Source: Planoprotostelium fungivorum (lineage: Eukaryota; Evosea; Variosea; Cavosteliida; Cavosteliaceae). Taken from it: 64,000 nucleotides of DNA. The stretch covers positions 28,422-92,421 of the forward strand of contig MDYQ01000101.1 of assembly GCA_003024175.1 (NCBI GenBank). Reading direction: 5' to 3'. Within the stretch, counting starts at the first letter, position 1. The number at the start of each line of letters is the position of its first letter. A model generated the notes under the pieces. That model saw only the letters and a program-made list of their open reading frames with translations. It did no database searches and had not been told where the DNA came from. A program made the translations under genes and the position numbers. This document shows, piece by piece, positions 22,860 to 35,900 of the stretch.

Positions 22860-25800
22860 ATGCCATCAATGAAAGCAACGTACGCCGAACACGACGAGCA
22901 GTCTGATGGAAACAAGAAAGAGAGGATCTTGAAGTTTTGTCTTCTCATCGCCATGAGTAAATCAAATATCATCTCGAACGACGATATCGAGAAGTACTTG
23001 AAGGTAGCTGGCTCATTTAAAGTTCATAACTGATTCCGTTCGCAGATGAACGGTGCATCACCTCTGAAAACTCTTTTATTGGGCGAACTATGTATCGGAG
23101 TGGTTCTTTCGAGTCAAGACTCAGTTGATCTGTTCTTGAAGAAGAAGCATGACGTCTTCAACAACACCCACCTTCACTTCCACCCTTTCACAGCCAAGAA
23201 GAACAAACAAATCTTCGAAGAGATGGACAAAAGATTAACTGCTGAAGAGAAGAGGAGACGTGAGGCCGATGAGGAGATCATCCAAGTGACAGACGTAAGA
23301 GAACTGGTCTTCCATTTGAAATACGTCTCATTCTCCGTAGAATATCGAAGCACTGGGCCCATTTCTTCCAGGTCAAGAATACTTCATTACGGTGACCACC
23401 GACAACCCATCCGAGAAGCACCTATCTATCGAGGAGGCTTCTGTCAGTCCCGTGGGCCCATTTTGGTCGTTAACAAACGTTGGCGCTGCCACTGGTGTCC
23501 GTCCAAAAGGACGAACACAGATCCAGGTGATTTGTAATTTGACACCGATCTGATGTGATGGATGATCATTGCCGAAGGTCAGATTTCAATCCAAGGGTTA
23601 TGACTTCTTCCAACTCTCCCTCATCTTCAAGTTTGCAACGTTCACGAAGACTCACGTCTTGGCCATTCCGGTGAAGGATGAATCAGCTCGTGAGCTTCTA
23701 GAGCCAGTGGCTGAATTCAGAGGTGATGAATCCTTGTGCAAAGCCGACCTGAGATCTGTCAGCTGCTGCCGGTTCCCTGCGTGATATTCAATTGATCTCC
23801 TCTGTACCCAAGGTAAATGATCATTCACCATCCTATTGATGATCTCAGGTCGATGACGCTTACCCTCTGCCATCCAACCCGCAGGAGATTGAAAAGCCTG
23901 CGAGGTCTGCATCATGGAATAAGAATCACTCGAGGAACATCAGAATGGCACTTCACCAACAATTGTGGACCGAAGAAATGGAGGAGCAGACTCTTCTGGC
24001 TGCTACGGCTCGTCCCACCCGCATCATCGACCCGCTTACGGTGATTCTTCCTCTTGTACGATGCTCACGTACAACAGTCGAATCGTACGACTTTATTGTC
24101 TATCCCAAATCTATCCTTGGTCCGTCCTGACGCCGGTGCGGGTGACCTCATGTGAGTGATCTAATTGGAGTACCTGTTGATCGGTGAATAGATATTTGTA
24201 CGATTTAGAGGCACCCACCAGACACTATGAGGGCGTCGTGATTGGTGTTCAGTCTTCTATTCTGGAGGTTGACCTTAGCCCAAAATGCCTTTCCGCTCTT
24301 AAGACGGACAAAGACATAAGGCTCAGATTCACACCCAATCACCGTCATTACAGCGCCATGCATGCTGCGATCGACCACGGAGACATCAATAGATTCTACG
24401 AGCCATACAAAGAGAGAGACATCAACATGTACAGAGGCAAGATGGATTGGATCAAGACGAACCTCACCGAAGAACAAAAGAAGGCTGTTCTCTCCATCCT
24501 CGATCGGTAAGTCCATGTCCCATCCTGCTCTTATTCGATCAGTTCCAAGTGTTACTCTCCATTCCTCGTCCTTGGATGCATCGCTTCTGGAAAGTCTACC
24601 ATTCTCGTAGAGACCGCACAGCACACAAGGACCTTCAATCAGGGATTCAATAAGGTTACACTCATCGTGGCCCACTCTGAAGACTCTGCCGATCAATTGG
24701 CCTTCGAATCCAACCAGACCGGTGCCACTCTACGATTCAGACCGAAAGGAGCTAGGGTGTGTACAAGTTGATGCGTCTGTCTCTCACACTCAGTAGGTCA
24801 CAGACACCATCACCGAGAGACAGTTCATCGGAAGCAAGGGAGAATTCATCACACCCTCAGTGGAGGTCACGAAGAGATATCCGATCATCGTGACGACGTA
24901 CACTGGCCTGCTGGTCATACAAGAGGTGAGAGGTGTAGGGTTCTAATTGAATGACGCCGCCAGACTGGATTGAAGGCCGAGAACGTCTCTCATCTATTTA
25001 TGGACGAAGCCGAGAAGACTTCGATTGGGGAGGCAGCCCTGGCCCTCACGATGGCCACTCCCTCCACGAGGCTCGCGATGGTCGGAGACGACAAGGCACC
25101 CAGCATCAACATCAACAAGAGGTGACCCTCTGACATCACCCGGCGATGATCCAACATCACAGCCATCGCCATTCCATCCTATGTGAGGTGGCCTCTTACG
25201 TCTACGGTGACCCCAATGCCCTTCGTCCACAGAAACTGACGGTATCCTTCCACCCCCTCACCTTCTTGTCCAAGATCATCTCAAGGGATATCTACGATGA
25301 CAAGATGGAGCTGCTGGGCCACAGGGAAAGAGCCAATCTGTGGTACAACGGCTGGTCGTGGCTGAAGAAGAACACTTCAACTCTGTTCCTCAACGTCTCC
25401 GGTGTGGATATGGCAGAGGCCAGTGATCCATCCCTCTTCAACATCCAAGAGGCTTCTTCCGTCTGTCTCATGGTATCCTCTCTCATCGAAGAGGAGAACG
25501 TACGCCCTGAAGACATCGAGGTATATCGCCACGAGAGAATGACACTCACGGAAGCAGATCGTCGTACCATTCACCAAGCAGAAGGAGAAGATCCAACAGC
25601 TGATGAACCACAGAAACTTATCCGTCAAGGTCGTCTATCCTTCACACTTGTACACTCACCTCGATTCAGGTTGGTCTGCCCGGTGAGCTCTCTGGACCTC
25701 CTCCGAAAGTCCTCCTCGTCTCCACCGTCAGGTGAAAGACATCATCACACACTCTCCTCAATACAAACAGGAGTCTGGCTCGTATGACCACCCACGAAGA

Positions 25801-27138
25801 CAAGTACATCGGCCACTCTGGCTTCATCTACAATCCACACTTCGCCTCGGCGGCCCTGGCGAGAGGCCTCAGCGGTGTCATCGGCATCGTGGGGAACACC
25901 ATCCTGCTCCTACGCGATCCCTTCTGGAGGAGTATCATCTACAACTGCTCCGCATACGGTACCTACTGGGGCTGCGAGGTGATCTCCCCCTCACGTTCAT
26001 CCACCGACACCTTCTTTGTAGATGGAAGACGCCCAGAGGATCAGTGACGCCATGGCCAAGAGGCTCAAGGGAAAGAAGCCCTTACCTTCCCTCCTCCCCG
26101 ATCGTCCCATCCATCAGCTCATCCTCTCTCCCTCCGATCTCGTCCCCAGAATCACAGTCACCATCGACACCTCCACCCTCTCTCACGATTCACCTCTACC
26201 CTCTACCCCCCTCTCCTCTCTTCCCTCCACCACCAAGAGAGATTCACCCGATGATTCACCCTCTTGGTCCATCACCCCCGTGGCTGGCAAGCGCCCTTAC
26301 GTCAGCACACCTTACCCCAAGTCCGTTCGCCCCGCAGCACCTCAACTCCAAGCGACACCCTCACCCACTCTTCCCTCCGAAGAACGTCCTTACGTGTGCA
26401 CCCCCTACCCTCGCCACAGGAGAGACAGTGGAGCGAGTGACATCAGCAATCCCATCGACGGTAGCTCTCTCGATTCGACCACTTCCTCCACCGAGTCACC
26501 GAGGAAGAGTTTCAGTGCATCTACAATCGACTGGAAGGTCGTCCCCGTGGTGGCCCCTGATCCCTGGCCCACGGACAAGAGGAGGGAAGAGAGGAACTCC
26601 TTCTCTCTACTGTTCGGTCAGCTGTTCGGTCCTTTAGCCGTGAGAGGGTTGTAGAGGTGTGGGATTGAAGGGAGCAGCAGGAGACGCTGCAGAAGAACAC
26701 CGTGAGGGGAGGCATGGAGGTGATGTACCGAGCGAAGGACAAGGGAGGAAGGCCCGATTACACGGTGCACTACCAAGGTGATCGTCCCACCCTGCGTGTG
26801 CTCCATCCCAGAGGGGGAGAGTCTACTGTCATCATCATCAGCCTCTATGAAGACATGTGCATGTGTGTCACATCATCATCTCCTCCACTCTCAACTACAA
26901 CAGGTGGTCTTATCAAGTGGGAAGGAACGGTAACCGCATCGAGTTGAGAATGAAGAAAGAGAAGAGGAGAAGCCACGTGTGCTACAAGACCCAGGTCGAA
27001 GGAGAAGAGGGAGGATGGTCCAGAGTCGTCATCTCCCTCGAGGCGAGAGACGCTTCAGAGGCAGACGTCCACTGCATTCAGCACGGCATCACCATCAAAC
27101 TGGGCCCAAGGTTCAACGCTTATTCCTTCATCGAATAA
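22860..27138 (+). CDS. MOV10-like superfamily 1 RNA helicase with long Ser/Pro-rich C-terminal extension
   Basis: The start is MPSMKATYAEHDEQSDG. The N-terminal half has an Ig-like stretch with PGQEYFITVTTDNPSEKHL and WSLTNVGAATGV, then LHQQLWTEEMEEQTLL, as in MOV10/SDE3 proteins. Helicase motifs follow: LTEEQKKAVLSIL, Walker A GCIASGKST, IIVTTYTGLLV, motif II FMDEAEKTS, MVGDDKAPS, LLVSTVRSLARM, and a final IGIVGNTILLLRDPFW matching IIVGNPLLLGHDPDW of MOV10. The usual QGxE and VAVTRA motifs are changed (PGELSG and SAALARG). After about 26050 a Ser/Thr/Pro region repeats RPYVSTPYP / RPYVCTPYP. A last basic domain (VMYRAKDKGG to LGPRFNAYSF) follows through two further introns. Probably acts in RNA silencing or mRNP turnover. 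Confidence 0.78.
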
Positions 27139-27190
27139 AGATTCGATCTCCTTTATGAGGATGTACATAGTAGTTACATAGTGTGTGAGA

Positions 27191-28396
27191 CTACCGCCCA
27201 AAGGAAGGCTCGATGCCGTGGACGGAAGAATAACGCGCACCGTTCCTCATGGTGGCGTGGGCGTTCATCCTCTCTTGGATGAGCCTCTCTTCTTCTGCCT
27301 CTCTGCTCCTCGTGGAGTTTGTGTTCCGTAGGGTTAAGAAGTGATGGAGCTCGGGGTAGGCGGGTGGCTTCTCCATGGACAGCGGTTGCTTCTCTTGGTG
27401 GAGGGGATGAGAGGGAAGGCCCAAGTCTGGATAGTATTGGGTGCTCGCTTTTGGAGGGAAGAGTGTGGGGGAGGGAAGAGGTGGTGACCTCACGTTCGGT
27501 CGTCCCTGATGGAGGCATCAGATGATAGATGGAATGAGATCATCATCACCTGATGGACATGGTTTCTGTCGATGTGTAATTCGCTTGATGTTACACTCGT
27601 CTCTGACTGGATTGGAGCTTCTGTGGGCCGAGGTAGTCTCGGTCTCTCAGATGTTCCTCTGTATCGCAGCGTGGCCCAGTCTGGATTCGCTCCATGATGA
27701 TTCGGCGCTCGAACTGCTTCTCATCAATCGATGTGTTGCTGAGAGTGTCGTATTCGTACCTTCTGGTGAGGTGGTGTACATCCATTCCGTCTGAGCTCGA
27801 GGACGAGCGGGTATCTCTTTCATCGTCTTAGACAATGGATGTTCGGTGTCGGCTCTCGCTCGGCTCTTCTCGGTTGTGGACAGAAATGGGATGATGGTCG
27901 ATCGGCCGCATGTGCTACTCTTGACAAGGGCCAACATCCACTCATCCTTTTCGAAGGCTGATGTAGCTCGATAAATGTGTGTCTTTCCCTTCGAATCAAT
28001 GACTTACGCGATGTTCAGACTTCATGTCGTAATGTACCTTCAGCTCACCTGCAAATGTATGAGGTATCTTTCTGTCCTCTCTCATCAAAACGCGGCTGAC
28101 AACATAATACTCCTTGCATTGATTTGAACTGTTGAATGTCTGCTCGGATGTCAATACAAGGAGTCTCTTCCATCTTTGTCACTCACTGGCGGAGAATCAA
28201 AATGCCCCAACTCATTTCCTCTGATGACGATGTATCTCTTCTTCCAATTTGATGGGTTCAACGAACCAGGTTTCTTCAGCCACCCCTCCTTGATGATAGC
28301 CTCTAGTTGTGTCATTGGAATGAAGAGGATGGTCCTCTCAAAAGATTCAACAAAAATATTCTTGTGCTTCAGAATCTTGAGGAAACTGGCTGACAT
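27191..28396 (-). CDS. PH-domain protein
   Basis: The N-terminus MSASFLKILKHKNIF leads to an unmistakable pleckstrin-homology strand pair, IIKEGWLKKPGSLNPSNWKKRYIVIRGNELGHF. The domain closes with DEWMLALVKSS, the usual C-terminal helix with Trp. A Ser/Thr/Arg-rich region follows with KQFERRIIMERIQTG. The last exon ends TRSREAEEERLIQERM and SSVHGIEPSFGR. The product is probably membrane-recruited through phosphoinositides. No catalytic domain is seen after the PH domain. Four or five introns. It is convergent with the helicase gene, with a 50-base spacer, and divergent from the LRR receptor. Confidence 0.7.
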
Positions 28397-28818
28397 TTCC
28401 GCGGCAGAGACTTGAAGAGGTCATGGTGTGGGGGCTCTTCCGTCCTCTGGGTAGGCATTATCTATACGGAAACCTTTAAGGCTTCATGGACATGCCCTTA
28501 GGAGGTTCAGGATTTCTATCAAATCTATCTTATGTGAGCCGGACAGGATCATCGCGAGGTTTCGTCTTCTTAACGTACTTTTTAAAAAATGTAAGCATTC
28601 GCTTGGGCCGCACAATAACACCTTCGGAGTTGGTCCCTCAGCAGCACGCCACCATACAATATCAAAACTGGATCGTCAACATCGCGAAAGAAGGAGACCT
28701 TTACTTCTCACCTGTTAGATCGCGCGGCAGGTCCCGGTCAATTTTTTGTGTCCCTATCCTGCGATATAAACAACAGACACCAGAAAGCCGCAGAGACTCG
28801 CGACAGTTGCGGTGAAAG
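28397..28818. other. divergent promoter region (PH protein / LRR receptor)
   Basis: A TATA-like word (GCGATATAAACA) sits at about 28759-28770, some 55 bases upstream of the LRR receptor ATG. A 109-codon plus-strand frame crosses the region (28486-28815) and stops just before the gene, but it includes the TATA region and shows no domain. Confidence 0.45.
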
Positions 28819-31800
28819 ATGCGGCCTACCTTGCTTTGGTTCATCTTGGCTGTCAGTCTGTTCCTGTCGTTACCGGCAACATGTGGAGCCGATCAAGTAT
28901 TAATGATGAAGGAGATCTGGGCCACACTAGAAGGTGAGGGACTTTCGTAGTCACTTAGGTTGATATGAGATAACAGGGTCGTCTCAGTATTGGCAGGAAA
29001 ACGACGTGAGATTTACCATCTTTATCACCATCAAGCACAGTGACATACACCTCCAAACGTCTCGCTTCACTTCTCGTGTAATTACTGACCTTGTTTCAGG
29101 TTTGTAATTCTACCGATTATATTGGTGTTACCTGTGATTCCACCTCCTCCTGGCCAGTCCAGATCATTCTCCCTCAAATGGGACTGAATGGCATCATCTC
29201 CCCTTCCATCGGTAGCCTAGTCAACCTCACCACCTTAGATCTCTCATCCAACTCGATCTCGGGTCCTATTCCATCATCCATCGGAGACCTCACCTCCCTT
29301 CTGTCTCTCACCTTGTCCGACAATCTCATCAACGGGTCGATCCCCTCTTCCATCGAGAATCTAAACAGTCTCGTCATCGCGAATCTATCTCACAACGAGC
29401 TCACCGGACCCATCCCCGACTCCATCGGCAACCTCACCTCTCTCACGAACCTCGACCTCAGCGGCAATCAATTGAACGGATCCATTCCTTCCACCATCGA
29501 CCGCCTGACCTCCCTTCTTCACATCTCTCTCGCCATGAACCAACTCTCCGGCATCATCCCCGATGCCATCGATGGTCTCGTCTCTCTCCAGACCTTCAAC
29601 CTGAGTTTGAATCGATTGAGTGGTCCCCTCCCCTCCTCCATCGGCGATCTGTCCTCTCTCACTGTCCTCGACTTCAACCACAATCGATTGAACGGATCCA
29701 TCCCCTCATCCATCGGACGTCTCAGCTCCCTCCAGTCCCTCTCTCTGCTCTCCAACGAATTGACTGGGTCGATTCCAGAGACGATCGGTGATCTGGACAA
29801 CCTCACCGCTCTCTACCTCTCCTCCAATTCACTGCACGGACCCATTCCTCCCTCCCTCTGCACATCTCCTTCATTGTCAACCGTAGATCTATCTTACAAT
29901 TCACTCAATGGGTCGATTCCAGTACATCTCAACCTTCCCAACCTCACCACATTGGATCTCTCTAGCAATCTCCTATCGGGGCCCATCCCTTCTTCCATCG
30001 GTCGTCTGACATCTCTCCGCACTCTATCATTGCACGACAACCAACTGAATGGATCCATCCCTGACACCATCGGTAACCTCACCTCTATCCTTCAATTGCT
30101 CCTCTACAAGAATCTGCTCACGGGTCTGATTCCATCATCCATCGGCCGTCTCAGCTCCCTCCAATTGCTCTCTATGCACACCAATCGATTGATCGGACCT
30201 ATCCCCCACATCATGGGAAACCTCTCCTCTCTCTCACTCTTGTCCCTCAGCAGTAACCCACTCACGGGTACAATTCCGTCTTCCTTCGGCCGTCTGGTCA
30301 ATCTACAAATGTTGGACATGGGAATCTGCCAATTCAGTGGACCCATCCCCCTTGCCTTTGGAGGTATGAAGAATCTCACCATCCTGTACCTCTATTTCAA
30401 CAGCTTCACGGGTACAATCCCCTCCGTCCTCGGCAATCTGACCTCCCTCCAATCCCTCGCCCTGCACGGTAACCAACTGAGTGGACCCATCCCAGATGTC
30501 ATCGGAAAGCTGTCCAACCTCACTGCCTTATACCTCTCTTACAATTCACTGACGGGATCCATTGACACCATTGGGAATCTCACGTCCATCGAGACGCTCT
30601 ACCTGGGTGTCAACACATTCAGTGGAATCATCCCATCCTCCATCTTTCGCCTCGAGGCACTCAAGATCCTCGACTTGGCGTACAATTATCTCATTGGAGA
30701 CATCGCCTCCATCGGCGGGCTCACCTCCATACGAACCATTGATCTGACTGATAACGGCCTGACGGGCTCCATTCCAGACGCCACCGGAGATCTATCCTCT
30801 CTCGTCAGTCTATCACTCTCGGACAACCGGTTCGTGGGAGCCATTCCCTCTTCCATCGGTCGCCTAGTCAATCTGCAGGAGTTATACTTATGGAGGAACA
30901 ACCTGGAGCAGATGCCACCCACCATGGGTGATCTCCATTCTCTCGTGATTCTGCATCTGTACGACAATCAACTCACTGGTCCATTACCTGGTGAGAACAG
31001 ATCACGATGTCATCGTTTGAGCAGATGACTGAATGATCCAGGTGGAATGACAAATCTACCCAATCTATCGGATTTGCGCTTGTATTATAACTCGCTCAAT
31101 GGCACCGTGGAGGGAAGAAATCTCACTCTCCCTCCCCTGAAGACTCTCGACTTGTACGGCAACAGATTCACGTCAGTAGGGTACATCAACGTCACTGATT
31201 CTTGCAACCTCTCTGGCATGATTTTTCCTTGCAATCCTCGACTGAACGTGGCGCCAATCTGCACCCCATCGGTGAATTACGATTGCCCCGTCAGCAGATC
31301 GAGCTCTTCCACCAGAATCACCAGCAGCCCAAAGTCTTCGACGAGAATCACCAGCAGGTCGAGTTCTTCCGTGAGACCCACTGGATCAGTTCATTCTACC
31401 ACGAATCCGTCCATAGGCCCTACCAACACAACCGAAACTTTGATGTCTGCGGGACAAGCGAAGGTGAGAAAATCAAAACAGTCAACGAGAATGACTATGT
31501 ATAGATCCTATTGGACAGTTCACCATGGAGTAATGGCCGAGAGTTTGTGGTGAGAAAGTGAGAAGAGAAAATCACTCAGCCGTTTCAGGTTGGCGAAGTC
31601 ATCTCTTCTGTGATCGATGCCCTCCTCCGTAGCACATCATCCTTTGGGTACCAATCAAAGAACGTGTCACTCGAGCTACAGACTTTTGATTTGAGCTCGA
31701 ACGGTCAGGTGAAGAATAGCATTCCCAGCCAAGGCGTTTCAGTAGTGCTTCCAACCTCAATCTTATCCACTCCACGAGGTGATGTTCCCTCGCTCGTCTC

Positions 31801-32483
31801 TAGATTGAATGACAAGGAACAGTCTCTGTATCTCTCTTCGATCTCATTCAATCCTTATGTGTTTTTCGATCCTAGGGACATGTGAGTCCTCTACGCACTC
31901 TGTCTGTCTGACGTTTGAACAGATACAGTCGTGTGGTAGGTGTGACCGTGTATTCCTCCGGGAAGGAATTACCGATCAGACGTGCGAGAGATCTCATCCG
32001 CATCACGATGGGTGTCATCGATCAGCTAACATCTGGTCAAGGTGAGACGATCGTTCATCAGTCGAACGAGACTGAAAGACATACAGTTGCAACGTGTCAG
32101 TATTGGAACGAATCGACTATCTCGTGGGAAAGAGATGGATGCAGCCTCGTTGTAGAGAACGGAGTCACCATCTGTCAGAGCAACCACCTCACGTACTTTT
32201 CGATCGGTGCAGATTCTGCATCTTTTTCGGTCGTCTCTACCAAGGGAGGTTCGAATAAGGCGGTCGTCATCGCTGTGGTCTGCAGTATAGTAGGCGCCTT
32301 TATCCTTGTGTTCATCGTGCTATTCGCCATCTATCATCGTAGGTATTATAAGAAGAAGGTGAGTCAACCTCCGTTCTGAATAAATTGAACCTTCTGACGT
32401 TGGGAAACCAGGAGGAGCAGAACATGTCGTTTTCAGTGCTAGGTGATGAAGGGATAGAACTTGCAGAGAAGTCAGCTCAATAA
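28819..32483 (+). CDS. single-pass LRR receptor with GAIN/GPS autoproteolysis-type motif
   Basis: A signal peptide (MRPTLLWFILAVSLFLSLPA) is followed by a plant-type LRR cap (VCNSTDYIGVTCD) and roughly 24 to 26 repeats of 24 residues with the plant-specific GxIPSSIGxLxSL consensus (29150-31200). A Ser/Thr/Arg stalk comes next. Then there is a GAIN-like region (VGEVISSVIDALLRS, VSVVLPTSIL) ending in a GPS motif at 32095-32205: CQYW, WERDGC, TIC and HLTYFS, with the HL|T cleavage site present. A transmembrane helix (AVVIAVVCSIVGAFI..) lies at about 32260-32335. The cytoplasmic tail is only about 30 residues, ends in IELAEKSAQ, and has no kinase or seven-helix domain. N-glycosylation sites are abundant. 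It probably binds surface ligands or prey. Confidence 0.82.
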
Positions 32484-32954
32484 AATAAGGTCGAAGGGTA
32501 GGGCGCAAGATGCCTTTCTTCTTCCACCGAAAGATACACTCAGTTAACATTGCACACTCCATTGGCAATTAAACCTGTTCGATTTGTTCAGATTCTACCG
32601 TCTATCGCATCTGTTATGAGCATCGTGATGATCGTACCTATCTTCATTCTCAATGACATGAAAGCCTCATATAGAACAGACGATCCTCTTCCTCTGTACC
32701 TAGTTGACAAAAGTCGAAAATGGTTGTTAAAATAGTTAGCCACGCTTACTGTGCCAGGATGTTTCCACGAACGAGCTACGGAATACCTGGCACGTCCGAG
32801 ATAAGAACAAGGATCGGACTGCAGTCAGACACGACGAACAAATCACCGTGGAGAAGACGAAGTATTGTTCCACTTGGTTGCATGCACGGCGTTCTGAAAG
32901 AAAATTCTTCGAAGTCAAAAAAATGTTCCGTAGATCAGATCACATCAGCTCGCC
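32484..32954. other. intergenic region
   Basis: 470 bases between two plus-strand genes. It should contain the LRR receptor 3' UTR and the EMC1 promoter. No gene or repeat recognised. Confidence 0.4.
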
Positions 32955-35900
32955 ATGACGAGACGAGGGCTGATTCTAATACTGACACTCTTCTTCACGA
33001 CGGTATATACATCACCGATATTTGCAGATGAAGCCGGTGTGATCGATTGGTGAGGAGTAGAATTGGCTTCATCCCCTGATTGCCATCGCAGGACCATTCA
33101 AAACGTAGGAACTCCCTCTAATGCCATCTTCCATCCTCAAAAGAGAGCAGTCTATGTCTCCACAGATTCTAATGTCTTAGCTGCCCTTTCATTGAAGAAT
33201 GGCGATATAAGTGAGATCATCTATCCCCCTCTCATTCTCATACTTTCAGTTTGGAGAAGAGTCTTCGATCTCCCCACCGGTCGTCTCATTCAGAAGGGAA
33301 ATGGTGATCCACCGCCCTCCATTCCATCATCTCACCCATCCAGTCTTACTCTTGACCGTCAACCTCGGTAGAGAATTGTACCTCTTAGACAACACCGAAG
33401 GATCTGTCTTGTGGAACTTGGCAACAGGCTCTTCCCCCACACATCACACCGATCACACCTTTTTGGGCGACATCGACGGTGATGGCATCGAAGATCTCGC
33501 TTCTCTCCTCGGTGATGTCGTACAACTTCGTTCGGGAAGAGATGGAAATCTCGTGTGGAAGTCACAGATACAGTGAGATTTCCTCTAGATTTCGAGCTGA
33601 AGAAATCAGGGGTGGAGAGGGAGGCTCTCTGACAGCAGATGCCACGTCATTATACGTCATACGCTCCGATCGTGTCTTCAAGCTGGACATCAAATCTGGG
33701 CAGGTTGTAGAGAGCTCCGTGGAGGGCAAAAAGGGAAAGGTGGAAGCCGGAGGGATATCGCAACAGCAATTTTGGACGGCTGAAGGAGGACGATTGTACA
33801 GCATCAAGTTGGATTCGAAGCAGTGGTCGAACCATGCATCGTTGAAGGTAAGATATATCACATCAACATGACGATCGTGATGACAGCGACGATGATGATG
33901 TTGACGATATTGATGATGAGATAGGGAGAGAAGGTGTCTAACGTGGAAATCAACGGCAACAATGTCTTCGTGGCAGCTCAAGCCGAAAATCAGATCCAAA
34001 TCACCTCCGTTATAGACGGACAGACCTCCACGGAGAACATCGTCCTCTCTTCCAACGTATCCACCACAATTCCCCTCAACAAGGTGACACCTTCCACGAC
34101 ATCTCATGACATCATGTCATCACAAAGTCTCCACCTCTGAAACCGAACAGATGTTCTTGAATGCGTACAACACGAAAGAAGGAAAGAGGGGCTACAGGGT
34201 GTTGGCCCTCTTCTCTGATGAGAGCCTTGCCCTGTTTTCCGGTGTTCCAAAGGAGAGCGGCTCGCTGGAGAAGCAGTGGAACAGAGAAGAAGGTCTCAGT
34301 CAACTCAACTCTCACGTCATCGTTGACCTGCCCGACATCCATGTCTACACGAGATACATGAGAGAAGTCGGTGAAACGCAAGGTGAGGAGTGGCTCGTTG
34401 TAGATGGACATCTCACGCCCTCTTCAGACGGTCTCTTGCAGGGATGGCTGCATCGAGTGCACGCACAGATGACACAACTGAGAGAATTTGTATCCGGTGG
34501 AAATGGTGTAGACAGTTACTCTGAGGTCAGGCCTTACACCGATCCGATGGGTTTCCGCAAGATGATCATCGGTGTGTCCAGGTGAGATGCCGTTACCGTT
34601 CGAAATTCAAATGTACGGCCAGGGCGGGAAAACTCTTTGGCATCCAGACGGACTCTTCGACCGTGGTGTGGTCCAATTATTTGGGCCCCGAGCGATGTGG
34701 ACAACCCAAGGACCTCGTTGTAGTTCGAAAGTCCTCTCACTTTCCTCCCAGCTGTCTGTTGATCTGCAGCAACGAGAAGAAGACCGATTTGATTTGGTTC
34801 AACCCTCTCGATGGTACCAACCTCACCGTACAACACTTACCCATCCACTACAAGAGGTGCGAGTTTCCCCGAATTTCCCGCGAATTTTCTCACACGTGAT
34901 AGATACATCACGATACCCCTGTCCGTGGTGGAGGAAGAGAAGTTGGGAGATCAACGATTGATCTCTCTCATCGACGATGACAACCGCATCCATTCACTGT
35001 CTCCCCCCAGCGTAAAGAGAGACATCAGCGATGCAGTCCTGACATCGAGACGTCCCATCACCTTCTGGCACGTGGCCGAACTGAACGAGAGCATCGTCCG
35101 TGGATACACCGTGGGACAACAGGTGAGGGCCGTGGGAGGGGCCGGAGTGACTCGTTGTAGACGAGAGATCATTTCGAATCCGAGGAGGTGTGGAGCGTTC
35201 CCCTGGGAAGCCACGGAAAATCGGAAAAAATCGTCTCCGCGGCGTATGTCGATGTCGACAATGCCATCGCATCGGCGGCCCGTATCCTTGGTAACCGCGA
35301 TGCCCTGCCCAAATATTTGAACCGCAATTTGTTTGCCGTGGCCACGGAGTCCTCCACTTCGATTGGAGTGAGTCCAAGACTGAAATTCATTCAATCCATA
35401 TTGACTGGTTGTAGATCTACTTGATCGATGGAGTCACCGGTAGTATCGTTCACTCTACCGTCGTTCCCTCAGCCACCGGTCCAGTTCACATGAAACTCGT
35501 TGAAAACTGGTTGGTCTTCACCTACTTCAACTTACGTCACAACCGTCACGAAGTTTCCGTGGTCGAATTATTCGAGCAGAAATTAGACTGGAAAGAGTGA
35601 GTCGTACTACAACGAGCCAGGGTTGATTCCAATAGGACCAAGTTCAGCTCTTACCAACACGCCAAGCCGGCCGTATTACAGCAGACGTACATTCTGCCCG
35701 TTGGTATCAGTGACATTACCAGCACCATCACTGTGAAGGGTATCACTCCAAAGCAACTCTTATGTGAGTCTAAATGTCATCACGATCATCATCACGATCA
35801 TCATCACGATCATCATCACGATCATCATCACGATCATCATCATCGTCGCGATCATCACCACGTTGATGTCATCACGATCACCATCACGATGATGATGACA

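Noticed and set aside
28486-28815. 109-codon plus-strand frame upstream of the LRR receptor
   Set aside because: It spans the TATA-like word and lacks domains; more likely promoter and 5' UTR.
29385-30382. Several long minus-strand frames across the LRR gene
   Set aside because: They arise as antisense of the LRR repeats (Ser/Leu-rich codons give few stops) and repeat with the 72-base period.
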